64,000 bases of DNA from Serratia entomophila (GTDB lineage: Bacteria; Pseudomonadota; Gammaproteobacteria; Enterobacterales; Enterobacteriaceae), in the NCBI RefSeq assembly GCF_021462285.1, contig NZ_CP082787.1:3038001-3102000 (forward strand). The letters run 5' to 3'. Below the pieces are notes generated by a model. The model was not told where the DNA came from. It ran no database searches and worked only from the letters and a program-made list of their open reading frames with translations. Numbering within the stretch: position 1 is the first letter of the stretch; every line of letters starts with the position of its first letter. Shown here piece by piece: positions 19,249 through 28,108 of the stretch. Position numbers and translations under genes: made by a program.

Positions 19249-19665
19249 ATGATTAAATCAGATCTCATTCATCCACAGCTGCTATGCGCGCTGGCGCAAT
19301 GCGGGCACAAATCCCAGCTGTTAATCGCCGACGGCAACTACGCCTGCGTAAACAACGCGCCCAAAGATGCGGCCCGCGTTTACCTGAACCTGTCGCCCGG
19401 CACGCTCGCGGCCCCGCTGATCCTGGAAAAAATCCTCACCTGCATCAACGTGGAAAGCGCCGCGCTGATGGCCTGCCCGCCGGACTTTATCAACGGCGCC
19501 GAAGCCGAGTATCGGCAATTGCTGCCTGCCGGCTGCACCATCGAGCACCTGCCGCGCGAGGATTTTTATGCGGCGGTCAAATCGGATCGCACGCTACTGG
19601 TGATCGCCTCCGGCGAGCAGCGCCGCTTCGCCAATCTGCTGCTGACGGTGGCGCCGGTGGTCTGA
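19249..19665 (+). CDS. RbsD/FucU-family protein (sugar mutarotase-like)
   Basis: A 138-aa protein of the RbsD/FucU fold. The diagnostic block is LAQCGHKSQLLIADGNY near residues 15-31, with the conserved His and Asp that act on the sugar ring in ribose pyranase and fucose mutarotase. The ATG at 19249 is preferred to 19222 because it puts this motif at the usual distance from the N-terminus. It is the last gene of the LacI-linked unit and supports a sugar-related substrate. Its last 72 bp overlap the 3' end of the convergent umuC frame. Confidence 0.82.
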   Translation: MIKSDLIHPQLLCALAQCGHKSQLLIADGNYACVNNAPKDAARVYLNLSPGTLAAPLILEKILTCINVESAALMACPPDFINGAEAEYRQLLPAGCTIEHLPREDFYAAVKSDRTLLVIASGEQRRFANLLLTVAPVV

Positions 19666-20940
19666 GGCCCCGCCCTCCAGCCGCGCCTGCGGAATGTCCG
19701 CCAGCCGGGTGGTGTAGGCCGGCGACAGCATGTCGCGCTTCATCTGCCAGGGCTTGACGATGCCCTGGCCGGCGAACCAGACGCGGCCGCGCCCTTCCCG
19801 GTTCAGCTTGTCCAGGGTGGCCATCAGCTGCCCGCTGTTGCGCCGCGGCGGGCAATCGTCGAACAGGTCGATCTGCGCCATGGCGCCGGCGCTGAAATCC
19901 CCCAGCATCACGCCGCCCTTCAGGTAACGCCGCCCCTCCTGCCAGATGCTCTCCAGCGCACGCACCGCCATGGCGATGATGTCGCGGCTGTCGTTGCTCG
20001 GCGTACGCAGCCGGGCGGTGCCCACATTGCTGTAATACCCTTCGCCCGCCGAATGCGGGCTGGTTTTGATAAACACCGACACGTTGCGGCAGTAGCGCTC
20101 GTCCTGGCGCAGCTTCTCCGCCGCGCGTTCCGCGTAGCTGCAGATCGCCTCGCGCATATGCGGGTAGTGCGTCAGGCGCTGGCCGAACGAGCGGGAGCAA
20201 ATAATTTGCTCTCTGGCCGCCGCCTCGTCCTCCAGCTGCAGACAGGATTCGCCGCGCAGTTCTCGCACCGTACGCTCCAGCACCACGCTGAAGGTTTTGC
20301 GCGCCAGCCGGGTATCGCAGTCCGCCAGCTGCAGCGCGGTGTGAATGCCCATCGCCTGCAGCTGGCGGGTCAGCCGGCGGCCAACTCCCCACACCTCTTC
20401 CACCGGGATCAGCGCCAGCAGTTTACGCTGGCGGACCGGTTCAGACAGATCCACCACCCCGCCGGTTTTGCGCCATTTTTTGGCGGCGTGGTTGGCCAAT
20501 TTCGCCAGCGTCTTGCTCGGCGCGATGCCCACGCCAACCGTCAAGTGCAGCTCCTGCCGGATCCTGTCGCGCACCTGGTGGCCAAACCGCTCCAGCGCCA
20601 CGCAGCGGTCTATTCCGTCCAGCCGCAGAAAGGCTTCGTCCAGAGAGTAGATCTCCACCGCCGGCGCCATTTCCTCCAGGGTGTCCATCACCCGGCGGGA
20701 CATATCGGCGTACAGCGCATAATTGGAGGAAAACACCGCCACATTCTGCCGGCGCATCTCATCCTTAATCTTGAAGAATGGCGCCCCCATCGGCACGCCG
20801 AGCGCTTTGGCCTCGGCGCTGCGGGCAATCACGCAGCCGTCATTATTGGACAAGACGATCACCGGCCGCCCTTTCAGATCCGGCCGGAAAATGGTCTCGC
20901 AGGAGGCGTAGAAACTGTTCACATCCACCAGGGCAAACAT
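19594..20940 (-). CDS. umuC: DNA polymerase V catalytic subunit UmuC
   Basis: A Y-family translesion polymerase of 448 codons. Catalytic residues are at the positions known from E. coli: Asp6 in LVDVNSFYASCE and Asp101-Glu102 in YSLDEAFLRL. A beta-clamp-binding-like segment (IDLFDD) is near residue 372. The last part matching E. coli UmuC is MKRDMLSPAYTTRLADIPQAR. The frame then runs about 25 further codons across the 3' end of the RbsD/FucU-like gene, longer than the usual 422 aa. It starts 2 bp after umuD, with which it forms the SOS-controlled operon. Confidence 0.94.
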   Translation of the reverse strand: MFALVDVNSFYASCETIFRPDLKGRPVIVLSNNDGCVIARSAEAKALGVPMGAPFFKIKDEMRRQNVAVFSSNYALYADMSRRVMDTLEEMAPAVEIYSLDEAFLRLDGIDRCVALERFGHQVRDRIRQELHLTVGVGIAPSKTLAKLANHAAKKWRKTGGVVDLSEPVRQRKLLALIPVEEVWGVGRRLTRQLQAMGIHTALQLADCDTRLARKTFSVVLERTVRELRGESCLQLEDEAAAREQIICSRSFGQRLTHYPHMREAICSYAERAAEKLRQDERYCRNVSVFIKTSPHSAGEGYYSNVGTARLRTPSNDSRDIIAMAVRALESIWQEGRRYLKGGVMLGDFSAGAMAQIDLFDDCPPRRNSGQLMATLDKLNREGRGRVWFAGQGIVKPWQMKRDMLSPAYTTRLADIPQARLEGGASDHRRHRQQQIGEAALLAGGDHQ

Positions 20941-20942
20941 GG

Positions 20943-21377
20943 TTACACCGCGGCATACACAATGAAGGTCACCACGCCGAAAATCTCCAGCTGCGTTTCG
21001 TCGCCGAAAACAATCGGCGCATAGGCCGGGTTCATCGGCAGCAGCCGCAGGTCCGGGTGGCGCTGCAGTTTTTTGACCGTGAATTCTCCGTCGACGGCGG
21101 CGATGACGATATTGCCATGCTCCGGCGTCAGTGCGCTGTCGACGATCAGCAGGTCGCCGTCTTTGATATTGCCGTCGACCATCGAATCGCCGCTGGCGCG
21201 CACAAAGTAAGTGGCGTTGGGGTGGCGCACCAACAGCTTGCCGATATCCAGCCGGCTTTCGACGTAGTCCTGCGCCGGGGAAGGAAAACCGCAGGCCACC
21301 GGTTCGGCAAACAGCGGCAGCGTTACCGGCTCGCCTGGTGAAAATGCGTACAGATTAGGTGTCTTCATCATAATCAT
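20943..21377 (-). CDS. umuD: DNA polymerase V protease subunit UmuD
   Basis: A protein of up to 144 aa, peptidase S24 family. Counting from 21377, RecA-stimulated self-cleavage should occur at Cys29-Gly30 (VACGFPSP), with Ser65 (ASGDSMVDG) and Lys102 (EFTVKKL) as the catalytic dyad. The first ATG lies only 7 bases after the LexA box. ATG 21371 or 21368 is therefore likely the true start; 21368 would place these residues within two positions of the E. coli numbering. The cleaved form UmuD' with UmuC makes polymerase V. Confidence 0.94.
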   Translation of the reverse strand: MIMMKTPNLYAFSPGEPVTLPLFAEPVACGFPSPAQDYVESRLDIGKLLVRHPNATYFVRASGDSMVDGNIKDGDLLIVDSALTPEHGNIVIAAVDGEFTVKKLQRHPDLRLLPMNPAYAPIVFGDETQLEIFGVVTFIVYAAV

Positions 21378-21384
21378 AACTTTA

Positions 21385-21400
21385 CTGTATATACATACAG
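21385..21400 (-). promoter_or_regulatory. LexA (SOS) box of umuDC
   Basis: The 16-bp sequence CTGTATATACATACAG is a perfect CTGT-N8-ACAG LexA site, just upstream of umuD. It makes SOS induction of umuDC almost certain. Confidence 0.95.
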
Positions 21401-21531
21401 TTAATCATAAACGAAACGCCAAGACGTGCAACCCTCAACCTCGCACCAGAGCAGGCTTTATCTCGTAATATAATAATTTTCTGAGTGATTTTTTTTAAAG
21501 CTTCCGCCGATTTCAGCGGGCATTACGCACA

Positions 21532-21593
21532 CGTTATCCACCAAAACTGTGGATAACCTGCAGCAGAAACCGGCGCGATCCGCTGGCCCGCGC
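21532..21593. repeat. 62-bp direct repeat, left copy
   Basis: Matches 24521-24582 at 60 of 62 positions in the same orientation. It contains the inverted pair GTTATCCAC/GTGGATAAC separated by 7 bases, and the right arm reads as a perfect DnaA-box-like TTATCCACA on the minus strand. The two copies are 2989 bp apart and flank the CoA-transferase/LysR pair. Confidence 0.9.
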
Positions 21594-21598
21594 CCAGG

Positions 21599-21635
21599 TT
21601 TATCCTCAATAAGCCCGACAACGCGACGATCTGGC
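21599..21635 (+). pseudogene. Possible fdhD 5' remnant
   Basis: This stretch matches the start of fdhD (24872-24949): the first 25 bases align at about 22 positions with one gap, and the last 17 bases (CAACGCGACGATCTGGC) are identical. An internal deletion of about 40 bases lies between them, at short repeats. It follows the left 62-bp repeat almost directly, so it may be the relic of a duplicated fdhD upstream region. It is too short to be coding. Confidence 0.5.
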
Positions 21636-21850
21636 GCAGCGGCTTAATACTTTTCATCTCATGCATCCTCAGGCCGCTCGTTAATGGATATGCTTAAAAA
21701 GCCTGGAAATACATCTCATTAGGGGGCTGTCGCATGAACCGAATTCACCTTCGCCGAAGGTGAATATCCGCCCCTCAAGGGCAGGAAATACCGCGCGGAT
21801 AAGAGGGCACAGCAATTTTCGGCATGGCAGTTATCCTGCGGGTGAAAATG

Positions 21851-23347
21851 TCAAAGTTCCTGATGCCCACGCCAATGTGCAATATCTTGACGGAAGATTC
21901 GAGTTGTCGAGTGCGTAACCTGCAGTATTTTTTCCGGCTCACTATCCCATGCCGCATTCAATGAAGCGGTACCCGGATAGCTTGCAGGGCAGCGCGCGTA
22001 GGGCGGCGTTTGATCCATTTGGGCTACGGGCGCTACCCGTGTCAGAAGGCCATGGGGCGATTCCTGATCCACCAGATAGCGCTCAAGATCTTCTGCACCA
22101 ATTGGCTGCCCGACCTCACTATTTTCATCGTATTCCAAGCCAAGCATCGCAGTACGCGCGAGTGAAACACGCACTCGGCAGCCTTGCCCTACGGTGAATT
22201 GCTGCTCAAGCGCAGCCAGTACACCGATGGCCCCCAGGCAACCCGTGCCGTAATCGCTGAAATAGGCGGGTATCAAGGCAGGATCGGCCCTACCCGCGCT
22301 GTGCTGATAGGCAAGCCCTGTCACGGATTGAGCGAGTTGCTCCCAACCGCGACGGCCAGCCCATGGCCCATTAAATCCGTAACAGTTGGCTTCGACCGCG
22401 ATCAGGCCTGGATTTCGTTCCCATAGCGCTTCGGCGACGAAACCGTGTTTTTCAAGCGCGCCGTGACGAAAGCCATCAATGAAAACATCGGCCTGGTCGG
22501 CCAGTTCAAGGAGCCGCTGGCGATCGCGAGGGTCGTTGAAATCCAGATAAACGCATTTCTTGCCAAAGGAGGTTTCTAAATCGAACCCCAAGATGGAGTC
22601 GTGATAGGGGTATTGGACATGAATGACATCGGCGCCCTGCTCCGCCAGCAAGCGGCCGATAGTCGGGCCCGCGATGACGTGCGTGCAATCGAGCACCTTA
22701 ACCCCTTGCAAGGGACGCACTGCCCCCTTTGAGAGCTGGCGCCGGGTTGGCCTGCCGTTAAATTCAAGTTGAATCGGCGGCACGGCAGCCAATGCCTGGC
22801 CCTGAGGATGCGCCATCCACTCCTCGCGGCTACGTAGCATCCCAGCACACAGATTCAGCGATCCGAGCTCATCCTCAAGCGCTTGAGCATCCCATTGCGC
22901 GACGGCCCTGGCGATGGCGCCCCTGTCGTCGGTTGAATTCAGGAAGCGCAGTAAGCCTGCTCTTAAATGTGGATAGGCGCCGTTGAAAAAGATCCATCGA
23001 TTATCCCGTGTGCGAAAGAAGTTATTAACTGGGGTATGCACAGCACTAATATCTACCTGCCAACCCGCGCGGAAAAAATAGGCGATACTGTTAAACATCA
23101 TGCAGGCATGCCGTCTGTCAATGCTGATTTGCTGTTGCGGCAATCCACGCAACTGCCCTAATTGGTTGACCAACACGCCCATTGCAGCAAAGATGGCTGT
23201 CGCAAAATCGGCGAACTCAATGCGGGATGTGGTACTGAGGGATGACGGAGTCTGGCCGATCTCGACTCCCTGATAAGCATCGGGATCAATTTGAATCCCC
23301 TCTAAAATCGCTCGGTAGATACCGAGCTGACGTTCACTTAATGACAT
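21851..23347 (-). CDS. Class III CoA-transferase (CaiB/BaiF family)
   Basis: A 498-aa protein. The family core is in the C-terminal half: GVKVLDCTHVIAGPTIGRLLAEQGADVIHVQ, KKCVYLDFNDPRDR, DVFIDGFRHGALEKHGF and VEANCYGFNGPWAGRRGWEQLAQSVTG. The Asp in AYFSDYGTGCLGA corresponds to the Asp that carries CoA in formyl-CoA transferase. About 220 residues precede the core, longer than simple family members, as in the homologue at 53950. ATG 23347 follows GGAGAGG. The substrate is unknown. The gene is divergent from a LysR regulator inside 62-bp repeats, and its lower GC suggests acquisition. Confidence 0.85.
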   Translation of the reverse strand: MSLSERQLGIYRAILEGIQIDPDAYQGVEIGQTPSSLSTTSRIEFADFATAIFAAMGVLVNQLGQLRGLPQQQISIDRRHACMMFNSIAYFFRAGWQVDISAVHTPVNNFFRTRDNRWIFFNGAYPHLRAGLLRFLNSTDDRGAIARAVAQWDAQALEDELGSLNLCAGMLRSREEWMAHPQGQALAAVPPIQLEFNGRPTRRQLSKGAVRPLQGVKVLDCTHVIAGPTIGRLLAEQGADVIHVQYPYHDSILGFDLETSFGKKCVYLDFNDPRDRQRLLELADQADVFIDGFRHGALEKHGFVAEALWERNPGLIAVEANCYGFNGPWAGRRGWEQLAQSVTGLAYQHSAGRADPALIPAYFSDYGTGCLGAIGVLAALEQQFTVGQGCRVRVSLARTAMLGLEYDENSEVGQPIGAEDLERYLVDQESPHGLLTRVAPVAQMDQTPPYARCPASYPGTASLNAAWDSEPEKILQVTHSTTRIFRQDIAHWRGHQEL

Positions 23348-23469
23348 AATTCCTCTCCTCACTATTTATGGATTTCCGGCTAAGCTTTTCGCGTTAGCGC
23401 AGTATAGGTATTGGATTAACCATCAACCTATATCGTGTCCGATATAAGCGAAATACCAAGGAGATGAGC

Positions 23470-24495
23470 ATGAATACACGGCAATCGCTTGAAACCGCCC
23501 CCTTAACAAGCGCATCGGTATCAGGCGGTTTAATGCAGTGGATCAGCGTTGCGAGGAGTCATGAACTGAATGCCGTCGCTACGCTCCGACTCCTGTTAGA
23601 AACTTGTAACCTGAGCGAAACGGCGCGGCAGCTGAACACATCGCAATCTGCGGTTAGCCGTACCCTGGAGCGGATGAGGCGAGAGCTTGGCGATCCGCTG
23701 TTGATCAAGAGTGCTAATCGCATGCTGCGCAGCAAACGGGCGGATACGTTGCTATCTGTTTTGGATGAGATCCTTTCCGCAAACTACCGTCTATACCGAG
23801 AAAGCATAATGTTCGATCCAGCTCGGGAAGTGCGGTCCTTCGTTATTGGTATGAGCGATTCGACGCAATCGATTATTGCCAACGATCTCTTCAGCACGAT
23901 ACGCGCAGAAGCGCCTCAGTTTATGATCCGCATGGAACCGGCTTTGGTGGAAAATGCTTCGTCATTGCTTACCCATGGCCGTTTAGACCTGGTTGTGGGG
24001 TTTTGGCCAACCGATTTTGGCGACTTTCGAACCGAGACTTTTGCACAAGGGGATCTGGTATGTTTAGCATCGAAAGATAATCCACTGATCCGCAGATCAA
24101 TGAGCCTCACGCAACTTGCGCAGCAAGCCTTTGTAGAAGTGAATCCCGGAGGGATCGGCTTTATCGGCGGGCAGATCGATGACCTATTTACACAACAGGG
24201 TCTGGTTCGCCATAAGGTTGCCATATTATCCAGCTATTTGGCGGTTCCCTGGGCCATTGCCGCAACGGATCTTTTCTGTTTTGTGCCGCGCCTGCTCTTG
24301 CCCCAAATATTGCAGCATGACCGAGTCGCCGTTGTTGAGCTCGGCTTTACCAGCCCTCGTTATGCAATGACGATGTGTTGGCATAACATCGCCCACACCG
24401 ACCCGGGCCAAGTATGGCTGCGGCAAAAAATTGGCCAGGCATTACGTGCTGCGGCAAGCAGGGCAAACATGGCTGCATCTCGGCATACGGGCTAA
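23470..24495 (+). CDS. LysR-type regulator beside the CoA-transferase gene
   Basis: A 341-aa LysR-type regulator. After about 35 unusual N-terminal residues comes the HTH (LRLLLETCNLSETARQLNTSQSAVSRTLERMRRELGD), then an effector domain with RSFVIGMSDSTQSII. ATG 23470 is 6 bases after AAGGAG, which rules out the overlapping ATG at 23464. It diverges from the CoA-transferase gene with a 122-bp spacer, the usual arrangement for a LysR protein and its target. Codon use is less GC-rich than the neighbourhood. The inducer is unknown. Confidence 0.85.
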   Translation: MNTRQSLETAPLTSASVSGGLMQWISVARSHELNAVATLRLLLETCNLSETARQLNTSQSAVSRTLERMRRELGDPLLIKSANRMLRSKRADTLLSVLDEILSANYRLYRESIMFDPAREVRSFVIGMSDSTQSIIANDLFSTIRAEAPQFMIRMEPALVENASSLLTHGRLDLVVGFWPTDFGDFRTETFAQGDLVCLASKDNPLIRRSMSLTQLAQQAFVEVNPGGIGFIGGQIDDLFTQQGLVRHKVAILSSYLAVPWAIAATDLFCFVPRLLLPQILQHDRVAVVELGFTSPRYAMTMCWHNIAHTDPGQVWLRQKIGQALRAAASRANMAASRHTG

Positions 24496-24860
24496 TCGTA
24501 ATTTGCCGGGGTTGCTCACCCGTTATCCACCAAAACTGTGGATAACCTGCAGCAGAAACCGGGACGATCCGCTGGCCCGCGCGGGCAACGTCGTTAACCT
24601 TTCACTTAAAGTGGATATATGCCCCGCTTATTCTTTACCGCAGGCTATTTTTTGCGGCCTGCACCGTATTGAAATGCTTTGCAACAATAATCCGTTCAGA
24701 TAACCCATAAATAAAAACCCTATTCTTTTCCGCCTGAAAATTAGCATTTCTATTTTATTCGCTGCGCTATTTTAATAAGAGTCATGTATAATAATCGCCA
24801 TCAGCATTCACCCGAAATTGACCTGCGCCGGTATTTAAATCCGACGCTCAAGAGAACATG
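24496..24860. other. fdhD upstream region with right-hand repeat
   Basis: A 365-bp region holding the right 62-bp repeat and then AT-rich promoter-like DNA (TATTTTATTC and TATAATAATC around 24751-24794) before fdhD. No ORF is supportable. Confidence 0.6.
24521..24582. repeat. 62-bp direct repeat, right copy
   Basis: Second copy of the repeat at 21532-21593, with two mismatches. It begins 25 bp after the LysR stop. The internal 9-bp inverted pair with the DnaA-box-like sequence is unchanged. Confidence 0.9.
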
Positions 24861-25691
24861 ATGAATAAGAATTTAATCCTCAATGAGCCCGGCGACGCTG
24901 AACAACAGTGCCTGTCACAACACCCGGTCTGGCAACGCGACGATCTGGCCCAGGCGCAGCAGGACTGGCTGGCCGAAGAGGTGCCGGTGGCCCTGGTGTA
25001 TAACGGCATTTCGCACGTGGTGATGATGGCGACCCCGAAAGATCTGGCGGCGTTCGCCATTGGTTTCTCGCTTTCCGAAGGCATTATCGCCTCTCCCGAC
25101 GATATCTACGACATCCGCCAGCAGCCCGCCTGCAACGGCATCGAGGTGCATGTCGAGCTGTCCAGCCGCCGCTTTATGCAACTGAAAGAGAAGCGGCGCA
25201 GCCTGGCCGGCCGCACCGGTTGCGGCGTCTGCGGCGTGGAGCAACTGCAGGAAATCACCCGCCCTATCCCGCCGCTGCCTTTTACCCAACGCTTTGATTT
25301 AAAAATGCTTGATCGGGGTTTGGCACAGCTGAAGGCGGTGCAGACCGTTGGGCAACTGACCGGCTGCACCCACGCGGCGGCCTGGCTGCAGCCCGATGGC
25401 GCACTGAGCGGCGGCTGCGAGGACGTCGGCCGGCACGTCGCGCTCGACAAGCTGCTGGGTTATCGCAGCCAGCAAGACTGGCGGCAAGGGGCGGTGCTGG
25501 TTTCCAGCCGCGCCAGCTATGAAATGGTGCAAAAAACCGCCATGTGCGGCGTCGAGATCCTGTTCGCCGTATCCGCCGCCACCAGCCTGGCGGTAGACGT
25601 GGCCGAACGCAGCAACCTGACGCTGGTCGGCTTCAGCAAGCCGGGCCGCGCCACCATTTACACCCATCCGCAGCGGCTGATGGCCGAATAA
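24861..25691 (+). CDS. fdhD: Formate dehydrogenase accessory sulfurtransferase FdhD
   Basis: A 276-aa FdhD, which passes sulfur from IscS to the bis-MGD molybdenum cofactor of formate dehydrogenases. The motif GCGVCG has the two reactive cysteines. With the second ATG (24861) they are residues 121 and 124, as in E. coli FdhD, and the AAGAGA element then has better spacing, so 24861 is chosen over 24858. Other signatures are [15 protein letters not shown] and [17 protein letters not shown]. It is upstream of molybdenum-cofactor and molybdo-oxidoreductase genes, probably its clients. Confidence 0.94.
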   Translation: MNKNLILNEPGDAEQQCLSQHPVWQRDDLAQAQQDWLAEEVPVALVYNGISHVVMMATPKDLAAFAIGFSLSEGIIASPDDIYDIRQQPACNGIEVHVELSSRRFMQLKEKRRSLAGRTGCGVCGVEQLQEITRPIPPLPFTQRFDLKMLDRGLAQLKAVQTVGQLTGCTHAAAWLQPDGALSGGCEDVGRHVALDKLLGYRSQQDWRQGAVLVSSRASYEMVQKTAMCGVEILFAVSAATSLAVDVAERSNLTLVGFSKPGRATIYTHPQRLMAE

Positions 25692-25760
25692 TACCCGCGT
25701 TTCAGCAAAGCACCGGCAATAGACTAATATCAAAGCAAGACACCAGGAAGTATTAACATC

Positions 25761-26678
25761 ATGATTATTCGCCCAAACCAAAATTGGTTTTTCCGCCTGT
25801 TTGCCTGGCACGGTTCGGTCCTGTCAAAGATCACCTTTCGTTTATCGTTAAATATTCTCATGTCTGTCGTGGCGATTATCAGCTACCAATGGTATGAACA
25901 ACTCGGCATTCATTTAACCGTCGCCCCTTTCAGCCTGTTGGGGATCGCCATCGCCATATTTCTCGGTTTCCGAAATAGCGCCGGCTATGGCCGTTTTGTC
26001 GAAGCGAGGAATTTATGGGGATCGCTGTTAATTACCGTTCGCACCCTGCTGCGCCAGATAAAAAGCCTGCTGCCGGACGATCGGGCGGTTCACCAAAAAA
26101 TCGCCCACTTGCTTATCGCATTCAGCTGGAGCCTGAAGCATCAGCTGCGCAACACCGACCCCACGGCGGATCTGTATCATAATCTGTCCTTGAAAGAGCT
26201 GACCGAAGTCACCACCAGCCCGATGCCGACCAACAGGATCCTGCTGCTGCTCGGCCAGGAAATCGGCAAGCTGCGCCAACAGGGGTTATTGAGCGACATC
26301 ACCTTTGAGATGATCGATAACAAGCTGAGCGAACTTTCGCACGTGTTGGGCGGCTGCGAACGGCTGTCGAACACGCCGGTGCCTTTCGCCTACACCCTGA
26401 TTTTGCAGCGCACGGTGTACCTGTTCTGTTCGCTGTTGCCTTTTGCGCTGGTTGCCGATCTGCACTACATGACGCCGTTCGTCTCGGTGTTCATTTCCTA
26501 CACCTTCTTATCCTGGGACTCGCTGGCCGAAGAGCTGGAAGACCCCTTCGGCACCTCGGCCAACGATCTGCCGCTGAACGCCATCTGCAACACCATCGAG
26601 CGCAGCCTGCTGGAGATGAACGATCAAACTCCGCTGCCGCCGCCGTTGAAACCCGACGCGCACTTTAATCTGATCTGA
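25761..26678 (+). CDS. Bestrophin-like channel (YneE family)
   Basis: A 305-aa membrane protein of the bestrophin/UPF0187 family. It has hydrophobic helices at about residues 25-45 and 48-65 and a second pair near 215-255. Conserved pieces are LGFRNSAGYGRFVEARNLWGSL, VPFAYTLILQRTVYLFC and LEDPFGTSANDLPLNAIC, which contain the bacterial bestrophin pore and cytosolic regions. Bacterial members form pentameric ion channels. It stands 69 bp after fdhD; there is no evident functional link with it. Confidence 0.85.
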   Translation: MIIRPNQNWFFRLFAWHGSVLSKITFRLSLNILMSVVAIISYQWYEQLGIHLTVAPFSLLGIAIAIFLGFRNSAGYGRFVEARNLWGSLLITVRTLLRQIKSLLPDDRAVHQKIAHLLIAFSWSLKHQLRNTDPTADLYHNLSLKELTEVTTSPMPTNRILLLLGQEIGKLRQQGLLSDITFEMIDNKLSELSHVLGGCERLSNTPVPFAYTLILQRTVYLFCSLLPFALVADLHYMTPFVSVFISYTFLSWDSLAEELEDPFGTSANDLPLNAICNTIERSLLEMNDQTPLPPPLKPDAHFNLI

Positions 26679-26683
26679 ACATT

Positions 26684-26713
26684 CAGGCCCCGAGCGCAAT
26701 GCGCCGGGGCCTG
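26684..26713. terminator. Bidirectional hairpin between yneE-like and moaD-like genes
   Basis: A near-perfect 13-bp stem with arms CAGGCCCCG/CGGGGCCTG extended by GCGC/GCGC around an AAT loop and one bulged A. It sits between two convergent genes and can serve both, although the flanking T-tracts are weak. Confidence 0.65.
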
Positions 26714-26751
26714 AGCGTAGGTATAAAGCCGGTCTATTCGCTGCACGCGTT

Positions 26752-26997
26752 TTATCCCCCGGTCACCGGCGGATAAAACGCCACCTCGTCGCCGGCCCGC
26801 AGCGCATGGTCCATCGGCACCAGCGTTTGGTTCACCGCCGCCAGCAGGCGATCGGACTCCAGCGCCAGCTGCCAGCGGCTGCCGCGGCTCAGCAAGGCCA
26901 GCCGCAGCGTTTCCACCGTGGCGAACTCGGCGGGCAGTTGCAAACGGCTGCAGCCGACCAGTTCACGCACCTGCGCGAAGAACAGAATATCAAGCAT
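26752..26997 (-). CDS. moaD: MoaD-like molybdopterin synthase small subunit
   Basis: An 81-aa ubiquitin-fold sulfur carrier (MLDILFFAQVRELVG ... DEVAFYPPVTGG) ending in the Gly-Gly tail that is adenylated and thiocarboxylated. It lies 60 bp downstream of a MoaA-like gene on the same strand and lacks an adjacent moaE, moaB or moaC. It is probably a second, cluster-specific copy that supports the molybdo-enzymes nearby. An alternative is a MoaD-related sulfur carrier with a different partner. Confidence 0.82.
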   Translation of the reverse strand: MLDILFFAQVRELVGCSRLQLPAEFATVETLRLALLSRGSRWQLALESDRLLAAVNQTLVPMDHALRAGDEVAFYPPVTGG

Positions 26998-27057
26998 GAT
27001 GGGGTCCTTATTCCGCTCAATGCGGTAAAAATCAGCAAAAGTTGGCGGTATCCGCAG

Positions 27058-28044
27058 TTATCCGCCGATAAACGACAGGTTCTGCGTAATGCCGGTATTG
27101 CCCTGGTGCAGGAAGTGAGTTTGCTTTTTCTGCAGCAGACTGTGCGCAATGCGTTCCTGCAGCGCCTGCTGCTGTTCGTCCGACTGCAACAGGTCGCGCA
27201 GCGAAACGCCGCCGTCGCCGAACAGGCACAGGTGCAGCTTGCCCATCGCGGAAACCCGCAGGCGGTTACAGCTGGCGCAGAAGTTTTTCTCATACGGCAT
27301 GATCAGGCCAATCTCCCCCAGATAATCGGGGTGAGCGAACACCTGCGCCGGCCCGGCGCTGCGTTCCTGCGCCTGGCGCTGCCAGCCGGCGGCGGTCAGC
27401 CGTTCGCGAATGGTTTCACCGGAAATATGGTGCCGTTTGAACAGCTCATGCCCTTCGCCGGTTTCCATCAGCTCGATAAAGCGCAGCTGTATCGGCCGAT
27501 GTTTAATCCAGTCAAGAAAGCTGCGCAGGCTGTGATGGTTGACGTCGCGCATCAGCACCGTGTTGACCTTCACCTTGGCAAAGCCGGCGTTGAAGGCGGC
27601 GTCGATGCCGGCCATCACCTGGTGAAATTTGTCCTGCCCGGTGATGGCATGGAATTGATTGGCGTCGAGGCTGTCGATGCTGACATTCAGCGAGGTCAGC
27701 CCGGCTTCTCGCCAGCGCGCCACGTCGCGTTCCAGCCGGTAGCCGTTGGTGGTCATGGCGAGGTGCTTTATCGCGGCGTTTTCCCGCACCGCCGCCAGGA
27801 TCTCGACGAAATCGCGGCGCAGCGACGGCTCGCCGCCGGTCAGCCGAACCTTTTCGGTACCGGCGGCGGCAAAGGCGCGCGTTACCCGCCGGATTTCGTC
27901 CAGCGTCAAAAAGCTTTTATTGTTGCCCGCCGCCGGGCGATAGCCGTTGGGCAGGCAGTAGCTGCAGCGGAAGTTGCACACGTCGGTGACGGAAAGCCGC
28001 AAATAATAAAATTTACGCTCCCAGGGATCGGTAAATTGCGTCAT
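27058..28044 (-). CDS. moaA: MoaA-like GTP 3',8-cyclase
   Basis: A 328-aa radical SAM enzyme. The SAM cluster cysteines are Cys23, Cys27 and Cys30 (VCNFRCSYC). A C-terminal second cluster motif ([20 protein letters not shown]) and a terminal Gly-Gly are diagnostic of MoaA, which converts GTP to the first molybdopterin intermediate. ATG 28044 is 5 bases after GGTGGAG. It is not in a moaABCDE operon but with moaD only, next to cytochrome bd-type oxidase and YdeP-type genes, so it is likely a paralogue raising cofactor supply for this cluster. Confidence 0.9.
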   Translation of the reverse strand: MTQFTDPWERKFYYLRLSVTDVCNFRCSYCLPNGYRPAAGNNKSFLTLDEIRRVTRAFAAAGTEKVRLTGGEPSLRRDFVEILAAVRENAAIKHLAMTTNGYRLERDVARWREAGLTSLNVSIDSLDANQFHAITGQDKFHQVMAGIDAAFNAGFAKVKVNTVLMRDVNHHSLRSFLDWIKHRPIQLRFIELMETGEGHELFKRHHISGETIRERLTAAGWQRQAQERSAGPAQVFAHPDYLGEIGLIMPYEKNFCASCNRLRVSAMGKLHLCLFGDGGVSLRDLLQSDEQQQALQERIAHSLLQKKQTHFLHQGNTGITQNLSFIGG

Positions 28045-28108
28045 TGGCTCCACCTTCCACAATGAACAAGCGCCGGACCGAGGGGTCTCGGTCCGGCCGG
28101 TTGCCGTA

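Larger units (their letters stand above)
21401..21850. other. Intergenic region with decayed sequence and hairpin
   Basis: About 450 bp without a supportable gene. It contains an AT-rich tract (21470-21500), the left 62-bp repeat (21532-21593), a stretch resembling the start of fdhD (21599-21635) and a perfect hairpin at 21743-21765 (arms ATTCACCTTC/GAAGGTGAAT, loop GCC). It borders the 3' end of the CoA-transferase gene and looks like an insertion scar. Confidence 0.6.

Noticed and set aside
26806..28065. 419-codon plus-strand frame opposite moaD/moaA
   Set aside because: It is antisense to two clear genes and has no recognisable domain.
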